A stretch of DNA of 64,000 nucleotides. Origin: Steromphala cineraria (Eukaryota; Mollusca; Gastropoda; Trochida; Trochidae). The first letter of the stretch is position 1. Every line of letters starts with the position of its first letter. The stretch spans positions 69,336,764 to 69,400,763 of the forward strand of contig OU744726.1 in NCBI GenBank assembly GCA_916613615.1. Direction: 5' to 3'. Position numbers and translations under genes: made by a program. Positions 22,091 through 33,560 of the stretch are shown piece by piece. A model generated the notes under the pieces. That model was given only the letters and a program-made list of their open reading frames with translations, did not search any database and had not been told where the DNA came from.

Positions 22091-22604
22091 TTGTCGCGTG
22101 GCACCCGTGCTGAATACATGCCCTCGAATGTGGCAGGGTAGGTTTCTCTGCATGTTTCTGTTCTGTCACTGGTTATAATCTACGAAATAAGTGCAACCCA
22201 GTACAATCATCAACTAGAACATCTTCATGTAGAAACTCCCTCATCTTAGATTCAGTCAAAAACTGGAAAATTTAGATGAAAACGTCAACTGTATGATATC
22301 AACTGCGGAATTTAAAACTTGTACAACTTCTATTAACGAGAAATCTCCCATGTTTTACAAGTGTGGGTAACAGACGATAAATGATTCTACATGCATTAAA
22401 CAATAGATGTAGTAGTTTAAATGATGACCCTTGATGGTAGAGCTATGGAACGAAATTGCATGTTCATGCGGAAATGAATGTTTGAATTCTTGTCATTTAT
22501 CAAATATAATTAATAAAATCACGGAAGACAATTGTTGTTTTGCGAAATCTTAGATCTCGAGATAAATCCATCATAAGACACGATTTTTAAAGGCAACGCA
22601 AATC
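22091..22604. other. intergenic, nothing recognised
   Basis: AT-rich. No supported feature. Confidence 0.5.
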
Positions 22605-22822
22605 TAAAGGGGGTCTGCAACCTAGCTCATGAAACCTAATTGACCATCGTTAATGAGAGCGTCCAGACGGATAATAGGGGTCACATGACACAAAATAATG
22701 GCTTTCTGCTGTAAGCGGTTCGTAACAAAACGCTTTGGTCCCTACCGAGCATTTTCGACTCTTTCGGGGCCCTGCTAATAAAATTTTGGAAGTTAAATAT
22801 TCAGGGTTGCAGACCCCCTTTA
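22605..22822. mobile_element. 218-bp MITE with GGGGGTCTGCAACC termini
   Basis: Perfect 18-bp terminal inverted repeats, TAAAGGGGGTCTGCAACC and GGTTGCAGACCCCCTTTA. The inside is non-coding. The 78-codon minus-strand frame crosses the element and is not a gene. Single copy in the window. Confidence 0.8.
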
Positions 22823-23519
22823 AGCGCGAAAAAATACTCAGCTGCAAATAATCTTCAATTTCAGACATTATGCATAAGTCAGCCATTTTTTATGACTAAA
22901 GTTGCTATGCACATGTTATGATTTGATAATACCGGTATATAAAACAACATGAACTTCATCTTTGTCTCTGTAATTATTTTCATTGTCATGCAACATTATT
23001 GTTATGTACTGCATGTACATTTCATCAACAAATCTTAATTGTAAAACGTGTGTCATAATTGTAAATGTTATTAACATATGTATAGTAATTGTAAATGGGA
23101 GAGAGCCTAGTAAATGTTTTCACTTTTGCCTAGTCCATTTGAAGCCTTTTGTCACAAAAATATGTACACACTAAACCAATGTATAAAGCGATTAACTGTG
23201 TAAAGTTGTTGCGCAATCGAATTTCAATTCTGTTCAATCTTTTATGAATTTCTTCTTGGGTTTATCACACATTTGCAATATATTAAAATCTTTGTTATGA
23301 TTTCGTTAGACAAATATCGATAGGAAACATCATTAGGTTTTTGGCTAAGCACTTAGATAAAGGTGTTTTCATTCTCATTAGAAATATGATATTCTATAAT
23401 TTAAGTTTATTGTATATATTTATAGAAATGTTACCTTTTTTATTTCTATGTTACTACCTTATGTATTAAAACAATATTCTTATTTCTATTGCTTGAGATA
23501 AAATTGAGCAAATCAAAAT
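22823..23519. other. intergenic, nothing recognised
   Basis: AT-rich. Short frames only. Confidence 0.5.
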
Positions 23520-23795
23520 ATGTCGATAAATATTTTACAATTAATTCGAAATAACTATTATTAAAAGAATTTCCATTTTCTCTAAGTCTAATTTGTATAA
23601 ATTGAGACAAAATGAATTGAAAAGGTCCCTTCCTGTTTGCAATGTTATAAGCCAGAAACAAACATTTGTTGTGAACGTAAACATATCTATGTATTCTTTT
23701 ATTCATGTAAATCCCTCTGTACATATACTTGCAAATGTTAAAAGACCTTTACTCAAACATAATTATTCAGTGAATAAAGAAGTTGGATATCCATA
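23520..23795 (+). repeat. diverged dispersed repeat, copy 2 (partner at 2.2-2.5 kb)
   Basis: See the partner at 2200-2475. This copy ends GTGAATAAAGAAGTTGGATA, and a similar AATAAAGAAGTTGTAAATCC occurs at 21,977 downstream of the TRIM gene. Confidence 0.5.
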
Positions 23796-23949
23796 GAGTA
23801 TTGTACTTGATCACCCCGCAATTTCTAGGACGCCACCCAAACATTTAAGAAACAAACTCTGGTGACACTATGATATCTTTAATCAGTATCAGGTCATGAG
23901 TCGTAGAACTTCTTAGAGAATTTGTTAAAGAATAGTTTATCCATATAAT

Positions 23950-24140
23950 CTCTAGTTATATGAACTCTATCGTAATGTTATTATCAAAGAATTCTAATTG
24001 TCCCGCTTATGTTGTCGAGTGATTTGCAAAGTGGAAGTGCTAAGGCCAGAGATTTATCCCTGTAGCTCAACTGGTAGAGCGTCTATCTCACACCAGGAGT
24101 CCAAGATTTGAATACGGCTCCAAGAGATATAACTATGTCT
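23950..24140 (+). repeat. tRNA-derived SINE-like repeat, copy 2
   Basis: TCCCTGTAGCTCAACTGG and AGAGCG give a good A-box and D-arm. The B-box ATTTGAATAC is degenerate and the acceptor ends do not pair. A possible anticodon loop reads TCTCACA. It shares flanks with 4490-4680, so it is an interspersed repeat with a tRNA-like head. Confidence 0.6.
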
Positions 24141-24162
24141 TGATTCCCTATATTTCACCTTC

Positions 24163-24523
24163 AAAGGGGCAGTAGCACGTTTTTGGATAATTTCATATTT
24201 TAAAATTTTCACTGATAATTGTACGATAATGCTAAATATATTATTTTCATAGTGTCAAAAAATGTCATAAAACAAACAAATTATCCATAGTCAGAGGACA
24301 AAGTACGAAGATTTACCTAAAATACATGGGCGGCCATTTTGTGTGAACACCTTTAATTCATTTTGTGAAAGAAAAAGGAATCGCATGGCTAAACTTTACA
24401 TTATATATTTGATTTATTACTGCTCCATTTAGTTTAAATGCATTGTTTTACATTTGGGACAATTAAATTTCATTTTCGTGACATCACCTTATATTTCCCC
24501 TAAAAACGTGCTACTGTCCCTTT
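24163..24523 (+). mobile_element. MITE of the GGGGCAGTAGCACG family, copy 4
   Basis: AGGGGCAGTAGCACGTTTTT to AAAAACGTGCTACTGTCCCT, with internal GGGCGGCCATTTTGTG and TAAACTTTACATTATATA. The TTAA flanks are mutated (TCAA and TTCA). It sits directly behind the SINE-like repeat. Confidence 0.85.
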
Positions 24524-25911
24524 CACAAAACTTTATTTTCTTTTTGCAATTAGCTTGTTTTTTGAATAGTTTTGATAAGACAAAACATTCTTTTATAGTT
24601 TAAACAAAATTTGTTTTATAATTTTATAAGTAGACATATTTGACTGTAAGTGCACCACCAGGTAGTGTAGACCGCTACAGGTGTAATATAGCAGCTTTGT
24701 AGCCAAATTTCCACTCATATTTGTGTTTATCAACTTTATTAAAAACGTTATGCATGCAATATGTGATATGTTTAACTGAAGAACAAGAATAATAATAGGA
24801 ACAGTTGCGTATTCCATGTGTACACAATGGATAATTTGAAATGGCAGGATAGACACATAAAGTTCATTCAAATACGGCGTTACATCCAATCTTTTATAAA
24901 ACTATTAGAGGTTTTGCCTATATTTTGGTAGTATCTTGTCCCCGTAGAAACCACTAGAAACCACAACAATGAGCAATTAGGGAATAGCATTCCAATGTAA
25001 GTCTAATTTTAATTTTAGCGATTGTATATGTCAAATGCGAGGCCTGAACCCAAAATTCCATTGGAATATCAAGGTCCATTTTCTATTTCCAAAATGGATT
25101 CGAGCCCTTAATATGTAAGCAAGACCCCTGACAACTTAAATGGGTCAGACAGATATGTACAATCAGGTTATGAAAATACGAACTTTATAATTAAAGATTC
25201 CGATTCAAGTAGTGTTTCAAGTGCTACTGCATTTGTTTATCAACTTACATCACTATGCATTTCAAATGAAAAGGTGACGTATAACGGATGTCAATATTGA
25301 TACCAATCACATGACAATCATCTGTCTTGTCATCTTAAAAACTGAGTAATATAAATATTTACACGTGCATTATGTGTCCCTTCAAATACAAAGAGGACTG
25401 TGTTGGATGCATATTTTCTAAATGGAGATGTATTTCGATTACATTAAACTCAGAATCAAAGAAAACTTGTGTTTGTTAAACATGGTTAATGAAAGTTAAA
25501 TAAAACAATTGATCACGGTCAAGCATTGGATTGTAAAAGCTGCGTTGCTTTCTATCCAACAATCCCGGCCCTTCGTCTTTAAAGGAAATGTTCTTGAAAC
25601 CATCACATACTAAGACATTAGAATAAAATCCTGTATATTTTCAATATAATTGCAAAGCCAATATGCAAATTACCCAAACCTAAATAACATGAAGGTTTCA
25701 TGAGTTTCTTCAACCTTTGTCTTCTCACGGAATGTAAATCTGGTAAAGTGCCCATCTGATGTCATTGGAAGTCATTTGTATTTTCTTCTTTTGTGTTGAA
25801 ACATTTACACATTTTTAGAAAGCTAATAAATAAATATTTGGATAGAGTGGATGTATTTTTACCCAGTGTATGACACACTTGCACTTGCGTTAGCCGCCTT
25901 CTTCACAGAAC
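24524..25911. other. intergenic, nothing recognised
   Basis: AT-rich. Open frames have no domain. No tandem repeat or RNA gene seen. Confidence 0.5.
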
Positions 25912-26262
25912 TTATTTCAAAAAGTTTTGAAACACAAAAACAGCTTGCAGTCCAAATAAAGTACGTCTTAAAATTCTCGATCCCATGGCTTTGATCATTT
26001 TCTCCTCACAGAGGCAGATCAAGTCATAAAATGTTGATACTACTTCTGTTCTTATTTGACCAAATCCATGGTTACCGACACATGTCATAGCTAGGATTTG
26101 GTCAATACAGTGAATGTAATTTTCTTTTTGATATACTTGAATTTTTTTCATTACTTTGAAACCGCTTTTCAAAAGTGCTCCAAAAAGAAATTCCCATGCA
26201 GGAGCAAAACCTTTGGCTCGCTGTTTATTCAGAGGAGATAACTCTTCACGTACCAGTTGCAA
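25912..26262 (-). CDS. unrecognised open frame, 116 codons
   Basis: An open minus-strand frame with rather balanced amino-acid use, unlike the low-complexity frames around it. It contains a short amphipathic stretch and several Cys, but no motif I can name. No promoter, splice site or neighbour supports it. It could be a gene remnant, a retroelement piece or chance. Confidence 0.2.
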   Translation of the reverse strand: MQLVREELSPLNKQRAKGFAPAWEFLFGALLKSGFKVMKKIQVYQKENYIHCIDQILAMTCVGNHGFGQIRTEVVSTFYDLICLCEEKMIKAMGSRILRRTLFGLQAVFVFQNFLK

Positions 26263-26829
26263 GAGAAATACAGTATTGAGTTTTAATTATAGTACTATTG
26301 TCATAACTAAATTGTGCAATAATTTTGTCAGCTTTGTTGGTTTTAATGATAAATATAAAAGGTAATTATTTTTTCTTGGAAAACGCAGAATTTAAAATTT
26401 TTGCACAGGAAATTACATTTCTTGTCAATAACAAAATATGAACAAAGCCTTATGGGCTTCAGCTCATACAAGCCGGACTTGAAGAATACGACATTTCTTA
26501 CACTACTCCCAACAGCTTAAAATGAATAACAGAATCTCTTCATTTCATCCAGATTTTATTCCAAATAAATGATATTGAAAATATACTAATTTACAGAAAA
26601 CATTTGCAGTATAAACTAACAGGCAACATGCAACCATACCAAATTGTAAGATAAAATACGGTAACATTTTTAAAAAACTCAACAATGGGAATTAAAAAAA
26701 TGAGTTTTGACCATCAGTTCCTTGAAAACTTCATGAAAGTGTGATGCTTTTGCATCAAAGTCACATCCAAGGTGTTGGTTTTTGACGGGAATCTGTACAT
26801 CTATGGTTAGCAAGTAAAGAGCCTGAATT

Positions 26830-26931
26830 ATACACCTTCATTGAATAGAGACATTGAAGCGTGTAACCTAGTTACCTTGCCTCTAACAAAGGTTGTTTTG
26901 CAGGTAGAGAATGAAATACACACCACTTTTT
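26830..26931 (+). repeat. outlying copy of the 29-kb 'CAATGGAAACACTG' repeat
   Basis: CATTGAATAGAGACATTGAAG, AAGGTTGTTTTGCAGGTAGAG and ATGAAATACACACCACTTTT match the units at 29,045-29,320. The MITE copy 5 begins directly after CCACTTTTT. Confidence 0.5.
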
Positions 26932-27270
26932 GAGGGGCAGTAGCATGCTTTTGAAAGTTTTATATTTCAAAATGTTCACTAGTATCTGTACGTTTATGCT
27001 AAATGTATTTTTTTATTGTGTCACAAATCTCATTACACAAACCAATTATAAAATAGAACCACAAAAAAGTCCATTGGCGGCCGTTTTTGCTTGAAAACTT
27101 CAATTCTTTTTATGTACGTAAAAGGAATGGCATGGTTAAACTTTACATTATATATTTGATTTATCACTGCTTCATTTAGTTTAAATATATTGTCTTTTGA
27201 TTGGAACCATGTATTTTACTTTTCCCGATTACATCTTATATTCCCCTTAAAACGTGCTACTGCCTCTTTA
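26932..27270 (+). mobile_element. MITE of the GGGGCAGTAGCACG family, copy 5
   Basis: GAGGGGCAGTAGCATGCTTTT to AAAACGTGCTACTGCCTCT followed by TTAA. The same inner words as in the other copies appear (TGGCGGCCGTTTTT, TTAAACTTTACATTATATA). Slightly more diverged. Confidence 0.8.
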
Positions 27271-27718
27271 AATGTAAGCATTAGAGCCTTTAGTTATGTT
27301 TCCCTTATAGCATGGTTGTCTGCTGAGGACGTGGATTATTTCCGTGTTAATCAAACTTATCACCATTGAGTACAGAAAACAGTCGATATGTCTTTGTCTA
27401 GGAGAAGCATTTATATAATTTAGGCTACTTTAGCCTGTTTATTTATCCTTTTTCCTTTGACTTTGTATTTGTCACAATTCAACTTTCTTGTTTTGTTAAT
27501 AAAATACTGTTTACATCAAATGTTTATATACCATATTGCTATATGTTCACGCCTGCTTTGAGTAGATGCCTTTCTGAATGGACACCCTTGCTTTCTGAAA
27601 AAAATACACGCCTGCTCGAATGAAACACTGGATAAACCTAACTTGGATGTGATATCGCGTCACTGTTCCTTGAAATCTCTGTTGTCTTAGAAATAATTTG
27701 AACAGTATTCTTTTTTAT
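27271..27718. other. intergenic, nothing recognised
   Basis: AT-rich sequence without a supported feature. Confidence 0.5.
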
Positions 27719-28911
27719 ACCCCCGCCTTACAGCGTAAGCGGGGTTATATTCCGTTCATTCTGTCCCTCCGTCTGTCCGTCTGTCCGTCCGTCACAAAAG
27801 TTTGTCCGGAGCAAATCTCCCAAACTATTCATGCTAGCTTCACCAAACTTCATACACTTATCAACCATGATCCCTAGATGTGCCTTTTGAGGGTTAGACC
27901 AACAAATTACTTTTATTTTTTGCGGTTTCCATGGAAACATGACTAAAACAGTGACTTTATGACCAAGTCTTTTGTCCGGAGCATATCTCATAAACTATTC
28001 ATGCTAGCTTCACCAAACTTCATACACTTATCAACCATGATCCCTAGTTGTGCCTTTTGAGGGTAAGCACCACAATTTCTTTTTTTGTGTGGTTTCCGTG
28101 GAAACATGACTAAAACAGTGACTCTATGACCTAGTCCTTTGTCCGGAGCATATCTCCTAAACTATTCATGCTAGCTTCAATACACTTCATACACTTAATC
28201 AACCGTGATCCCTAGATGTTCTTTTTAAGGGTTAGATCCACAATTCTTTTTAATTTTTTTATGGTTTAAATGTCCATGGAAACATGACTAAAACAGTGAC
28301 TCTGTGACCAATTCCTTTGTCCGGAGAATATCTCCTTAACTTTTCAAGCTAGCTTCACTAAACTTCATACACTTATCAACCATGATCCCTAGAAAGTTAG
28401 CTAACAAAATATTTTAATTTTTTGCAGTTTCAATGGATCTATGACTAAAAAGTGATTCTATGATAAATTACTTTGTCCCGAACATATTTCCTGAAACATA
28501 AATCTCAGCGTCACCAAATTTGCTACATATGTAAATCGTGATTGCTGGATATGCATTGTTAGAGTTAAACGATATATGGATTTTCTTTTCTGTGGTATCT
28601 TTGGAAAACATAACTTACAAAGTGACTCAACAAAAATAATTTGATCCTCAGAGCATCTCGTAGAATATTCATGATAACTACCTCAAATTTGAAACAAAGA
28701 TCAACCATTATCCCTAGATGTACCCTTGTAATTGTAAAACCTATTAATGAATTTAGTATTGGGGTTTCAGTGGAAAGAAGATTTACACAATGCCTTACTG
28801 TATACTCAACTATCATACGATTTTAACCAATATTAATCAGTTTTACTATTTGAAATTCTTTGAACATAGTGGGGAGCGGGGGTATGTGAGCTTTGCTCGG
28901 TTCTTCACTTG
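27719..28911 (+). mobile_element. pearl-like element with a 156-178-bp tandem core
   Basis: Opens with a short hairpin, CCCCGCCTTACAGCGTAAGCGGGG, then a tetranucleotide tract of CCGTCTGTCCGTCTGTCC type. Six core units follow, starting at TTTGTCCGGAGCA-like words near 27,801, 27,971, 28,138, 28,316, 28,472 and 28,640. Each contains CATGCTAGCTTCACCAAAC and CAACCATGATCCCTAG. Divergence rises towards the right end, which closes in GGGAGCGGGGGTATGTGAGC. Layout (microsatellite plus tandem core with unique flanks) fits the 'pearl' elements of bivalves, which have been linked to Helentrons. That assignment is from general knowledge, not from a search. Confidence 0.65.
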
Positions 28912-29044
28912 TTACGAAATAGACTGAATAGAGGAGCGCCTCAAATATACGCCTTCCCTACATGTAATTAAAGAAATACGATATGTATAGTCCAGGTATC
29001 CGGTTCTTTGTTGCCTCATGTGTTGTAAGAGGAATTCTATCTTC

Positions 29045-29330
29045 ATGGTAGACAAATCCAGGTAGAGATTGAAATATTCATCACTTTTGAATTGACGTGT
29101 CTGTACCAAGTTTTTTTCACTCAGCAACAGAATGGCATACACGCTACCTTTCAATGAAAGCACTGTGTTATAAAGGTATATGTTTCAATAGCCAAGGTTG
29201 TTACTCAGGTAAAGAATAACATGCACGTTACTTGTCAATGGAAACACTGTGTTAAACAAGTGTTGTTTTTTTACTAGCCAAGGTTGTGACGCAGGTAGAG
29301 ATTGAAATACACCCCTTTTATATAAATGCA
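29045..29330 (+). repeat. about 80-bp diverged tandem repeat
   Basis: Three to four units with AGCCAAGGTTGTTACTCAGG, TAGAGATTGAAATACAC and GTCAATGGAAACACTGTGTTA. Related single units lie at 26,830-26,931 and 31,425-31,500. Confidence 0.6.
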
Positions 29331-30292
29331 GACTTTGAAATGCTGTGATCCCTAAAGTGGAGGTATACGTGTATTCAAATTTCATGCAAAGTCATGTATA
29401 CAGCAATAAAACTGACAGGTGTGACTCATGTTTATTCCATTCGCATTATAGCGTTTACACGAAATGGGCTGATTGGACAAAACAAGTGAAATGAGAATGT
29501 AATTATGTATTGATAGAACATTGTTATACCGTTTTTCACATTCCTCCGCGCACGAGAAAACAATCTGCACTCAGCGACTTTCTGTTTACACATGACATGT
29601 TGGCGACGACACTTTAAATTTCAATATCAGAAACTTGTCGACATTTTGAAACACCTACAAATTTTAATCGAATAACCAGGTTTTTTGTTCCTGTTTGAAG
29701 TGTTTCTTACTGCTTCGCGATGTAAATTAATCACAGTCCACATATCTAAAAACAAAATCAACGATCGCAACTCCTCTCATACAGCGATTCGTCAAATGAA
29801 CGGAAGCGACTTTATTCTTTAATTTCGCTGAATGCTGTCACTGCCCCTACCCCTACCTCTAATGTACAAGTGACCCCAACCATGACACAAAATAAAAATT
29901 TCTTGACAGCTTCCACTAAGTTTGAAACAGTTCACCGACACGTAGTGAACAACTATTTTCAGAGTAACGTCCCTTGATTTGGTCAGTCCTTGTCGCTCTT
30001 GTAGGGGTGATGGGTCGACCCATGGATTTAGGTAAAAATTCGTACATTTGACGACATTGAAAACTGTTTTCTATTGATAATATGCTCAATAGATTACAGA
30101 TGAGTCTATTTTAAAACGCGTTTTCTGTATGTAGTGACATTTTAATTGTTATGTGTTCTTTATGAAAGTGGACTGTACCGTTGTTTTGCAAGTGAGTGGA
30201 ACCGGTTTGCACCGGTTTGACCTAATCACATTGCTTTTGCGCAAGTCAAAATAGTTCCACCTTTTTTGACTAATTAGTCATGTTAGAATGGT
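29331..30292. other. intergenic, nothing recognised
   Basis: Mixed composition. No gene, RNA or repeat that I can support. Confidence 0.5.
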
Positions 30293-30450
30293 GATAAATC
30301 CATTCTGTTTTTTATTTTGGGGTTGTATGTCGTGCATTCTTTACCCCTAAATAAACATTTCAAACCTCGCAAACTCGGTTTGAAATTATATTTAGGGGTA
30401 AAGAATGCACGACATACAACCCAAAAATAAAAAACAGAATGGATTTATCC
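30293..30450. repeat. foldback element with about 70-bp arms
   Basis: The left arm GATAAATCCATTCTG...GTTGTATGTCGTGCATTC...ACCCCTAAAT is matched by its reverse complement on the right (GGGGTAAAGAATGCACGAC... CAGAATGGATTTATC). The loop is CTCGCAAACTCG. Nearly perfect pairing suggests a young element. No coding capacity. Confidence 0.85.
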
Positions 30451-30773
30451 CCTAATTATAACTTTTATCAGCTTGATATTGTTACTTTAAACATTTTGTT
30501 TAATATCCGATCAATAAAATTGTAACTAGTATATACAGTTGCTTGTTCTTCATTGATAGTTTGACTGGATACTATTCTATGATAAAGTCATCCGAAAGTA
30601 AGGACTGTTTTAACATGGTTCCCATTGCGCATTATTGAAACCTCCATAACATACTGTTTTCACAAATATTGTTTTCAATTGCTTAAGATTAAACTAGTTA
30701 TTCAGAATTGAGCTTAAATTGATTTCATAACTTATTGAAAATGGTTCATTTCGTGAACAGGCCACCAGCCCAC

Positions 30774-30884
30774 GTCATATGTACATTTCATTTAAAATAC
30801 ATCGCAATACAACGTGTTGCACGAAAACGTCATATGTACATTTCATTCAAAATACATTGCAAGACAATGTGTTGCACGAGAATT
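30774..30884 (+). repeat. 55-bp direct duplication
   Basis: CGTCATATGTACATTTCATT to GTTGCACGAAAA occurs twice in a row with a handful of differences. The plus open frame over it is a by-product. Confidence 0.85.
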
Positions 30885-32640
30885 TAAAACTTCAAAACAT
30901 ATGCACTTTTTTATGCAAACAATACAAACTTCGCCGAAGAATTAGATATATTATTACCATTAAAAGTTGTACATGTTTCTTTAGAAGAGTGAGTAAGACA
31001 AATTTTATAACTTTTCTGTTAACTACTTTTTGTTAGTGAACACACTTGTGAAAAAGTGTCACTACAGAGGGCGGAGTAGAAATATTGAGTCTCTGAAAAA
31101 AGGATTTCTACAAAACGATCTTTATGTTGAAAATAAAAAAGGAGCCTCTCACAAACTGCTATTTCACACTTCACTGCAGACCTAGACTGTCTGTATGATT
31201 GTGCATCTAATTTTTGTTTTGCAATCTAAACTTCACTTTCATTTGAAAGTCAGAATTTTATAATAAATGAGTTTCGTAATGCGTTCGTCTAGACGGTTAT
31301 GAAACCTGTTTTAGACTTGTTAGTTAAACTTACTGCGCAGTTTGAAAGAGGTTTAAACCGTGTTGGTAAAACAAATTATGAAATTCCTTTCTTAAATGGA
31401 AGAATTGGGGTGTGTTAAGCTTGTGACCTGCGCAGGTTGAGAAAGATATATGCATCACTTTTCAATGGAATCACTGAAGTGTGCAGTTAAAACAGCGTCC
31501 TGTTTTCTAGCGAGTGGTTTGTATTTCATGGTCGTGGAACAAGTCACGAGTGCATATTCTATACTGACGTCTTACTGGTTGGTTGCCAATTCCATCTGTA
31601 CTTGAGGATTGTTGGTAAACGTGTCACACACATCTAGAATATTAGGAATCATTTCATGGTAAGTATTCAGTTTTAAACATTGTCGCCATAATATGTTATA
31701 GGGTAGACATTTTAACATTAACCAACAATTACTATGAAGTTTTCTCCCATGTGAAATATTTCAAAACGAATAGATAAATTACAAGTTCTAATTCTTTCTG
31801 ATGATATCTTTTCTTTTATCAATGAATGTTTATATATCAAAAGGCACGAGGAAGAGATTCTGTTCCTCGTCAAAAATCGTTTTTCAACATGTTGTGAAAT
31901 GTACAGTGGACACTGCTTAGCCCGATTACGGCCTAATCCGTCGAATTTTCAAAATTGAACTGTACCTATCCGTCGAATAACGCTTGAGGGATTTTGTACC
32001 GATCGGTCGAATCTTTGCGAGAATGAGATGAAGGGGTGTACGGGTTGTTTACAAGCATTATGATTGATCACTTGAAATGAAGTAAGTTGCTTACATGAAA
32101 AAGTCTTATTCCATCGACGGACATATTGCTGAGTAAAGGCTTCATACTGTAAACCCCTTTCAGTTTATCTAAATTTAATATTTTGATGAAGGGTACAATT
32201 TAAATGTTTAATTGATCCTTTGTGTCCTTATCAAATACATGTATAACATATGCATCACTTTCAAATAATTTTACTTATACTTTGGCATCACTTCCAAGTT
32301 TTTAACACTTTCTAACTTTCATTAAATTTGATGATGTCCATGACCTCTTAAAATATTATGCCCAAACCATTTAAGCTATAATTGAGGCACGGCCCCCACG
32401 TTTAATATTGTTTATGTAAGGGGGTCGAAAGGTGGCATAAAGGTTGGATATCTCATAACTCCCTAGGTCAATATGATCAGTATCGACTTTGGGCGACGAT
32501 TTTATGAATGGTTTCGTATGAAGAACATGACAAGGTTTCAATTTTTTATTCTTTCATGAAAACGGTACATTGTCAACTCCGATATTAGTTCCTGAAACCT
32601 GCAACAGTTGGGTTTTCAGTCAGAGGCGTGGTTACGTTTT
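30885..32640. other. intergenic with a possible DNA-transposon remnant
   Basis: Mostly plain AT-rich sequence. At 31,902 TA is followed by CAGTGGACACTGC, and CCGTCGAAT-type words occur at 31,938, 31,970 and 32,004. This could be the end of a pogo/Tigger-like element, but no matching other end was found. Confidence 0.35.
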
Positions 32641-33421
32641 GTGTGCAGGTACGGGGTGATCTTCGTATTCGTAATCCTGGTAGATGCTGTCCCGTAAATC
32701 CCCGATGTTTATAATCCACTTAGCTTGTTACCTGTAAGAAAAATAATTCCACTTAATTTACATCATAATATTAAAATTCTAAAAATTTTATACATGGAAA
32801 ACGCTCAAATGTTTCTATTGCATTAATGCCAATATATACATTTAATCATGAACACTTATTTTGGACAACAATAACAATTCCGTCAATCTCAGCACACCAA
32901 TTTCGAAATAGAAATGTTGATTCCAACAATGAGTACAAACAAAACCTCATGTCAACCATGTTTTAAGACAGGTGAACTAATGGTTCATGTGATGCTAGTA
33001 TTAAAAACTTGCACTCATTTAATTTTTGGTCAAATTGAAGGAAACATGCAGATGGACTAACATATCCCTTACCTTTATTCAACATGGATAATCCGTGTAC
33101 ATAAGCTGCAGATGTTTTTCCGTCTGGAAAAGACGTGTCGTTGATCCCTTTACATTCAAAGAATGTCCAACTGCATCGTAACACTAATATGACAATATAA
33201 TCCAGTGAATAATAAAATTTGCGTTGATTATGGATAGTCCGGCACATTCCACTGTTCACACATTTGCACTCCAACAACAAATATCCGAAAATTGTTCCGT
33301 CATTTCATAGACGTACATGTATGTAGTTACTGTAGCGTTTTATTGAGCTGGGCTCTCGATAAATATTATCCATTAAGTTTTCTTCGCTGTAAGAGTACTC
33401 CGACAAGCACGTGTTGGCCAT
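32641..33421 (-). CDS. tentative split gene of unknown function
   Basis: Three candidate exons on the minus strand. Exon 1 (33,421-33,317) starts AAGATGGCC, a good start context, and encodes 35 residues before a GTACGT donor. A middle segment ends at 33,073 with donor G/GTAAGG. Its acceptor is either 33,171-33,172 or 33,184-33,185. A last segment (about 32,730-32,641) reads Lys-Trp-Ile-Ile-Asn-Ile-Gly-Asp-Leu onwards to a TAA, and its phase agrees with the middle exon only if the acceptor is the AG of ACAAG. The more typical TTTCTTACAG acceptor a few bases earlier leads to a quick stop. Exon 1 (phase 0) does not join either middle acceptor in frame, so an exon is missing or the model is wrong. 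No family was recognised. Confidence 0.25.
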
Positions 33422-33424
33422 CTT

Positions 33425-33560
33425 GAGACCATCCTGGCTGTCTCGTCGCTTTGTCAAATCAAAATGATAAGAGCACGTGCTTTTACACGCACGCGCATAC
33501 GTCACAGAGACATTGCTTGCTGATTGGACAATGCGATCTTCACGACAACAGACGAGCTCG
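33425..33560 (-). promoter_or_regulatory. promoter-like cluster of CCAAT, CRE and E-box words
   Basis: Reading on the minus strand towards the ATG at 33,421: CCAATCAG, then TGACGTAT, then GCACGTGC, all within about 120 bp. The region is richer in C and G than its surroundings. This is the normal order of a compact metazoan promoter, but binding is only inferred. Confidence 0.35.
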
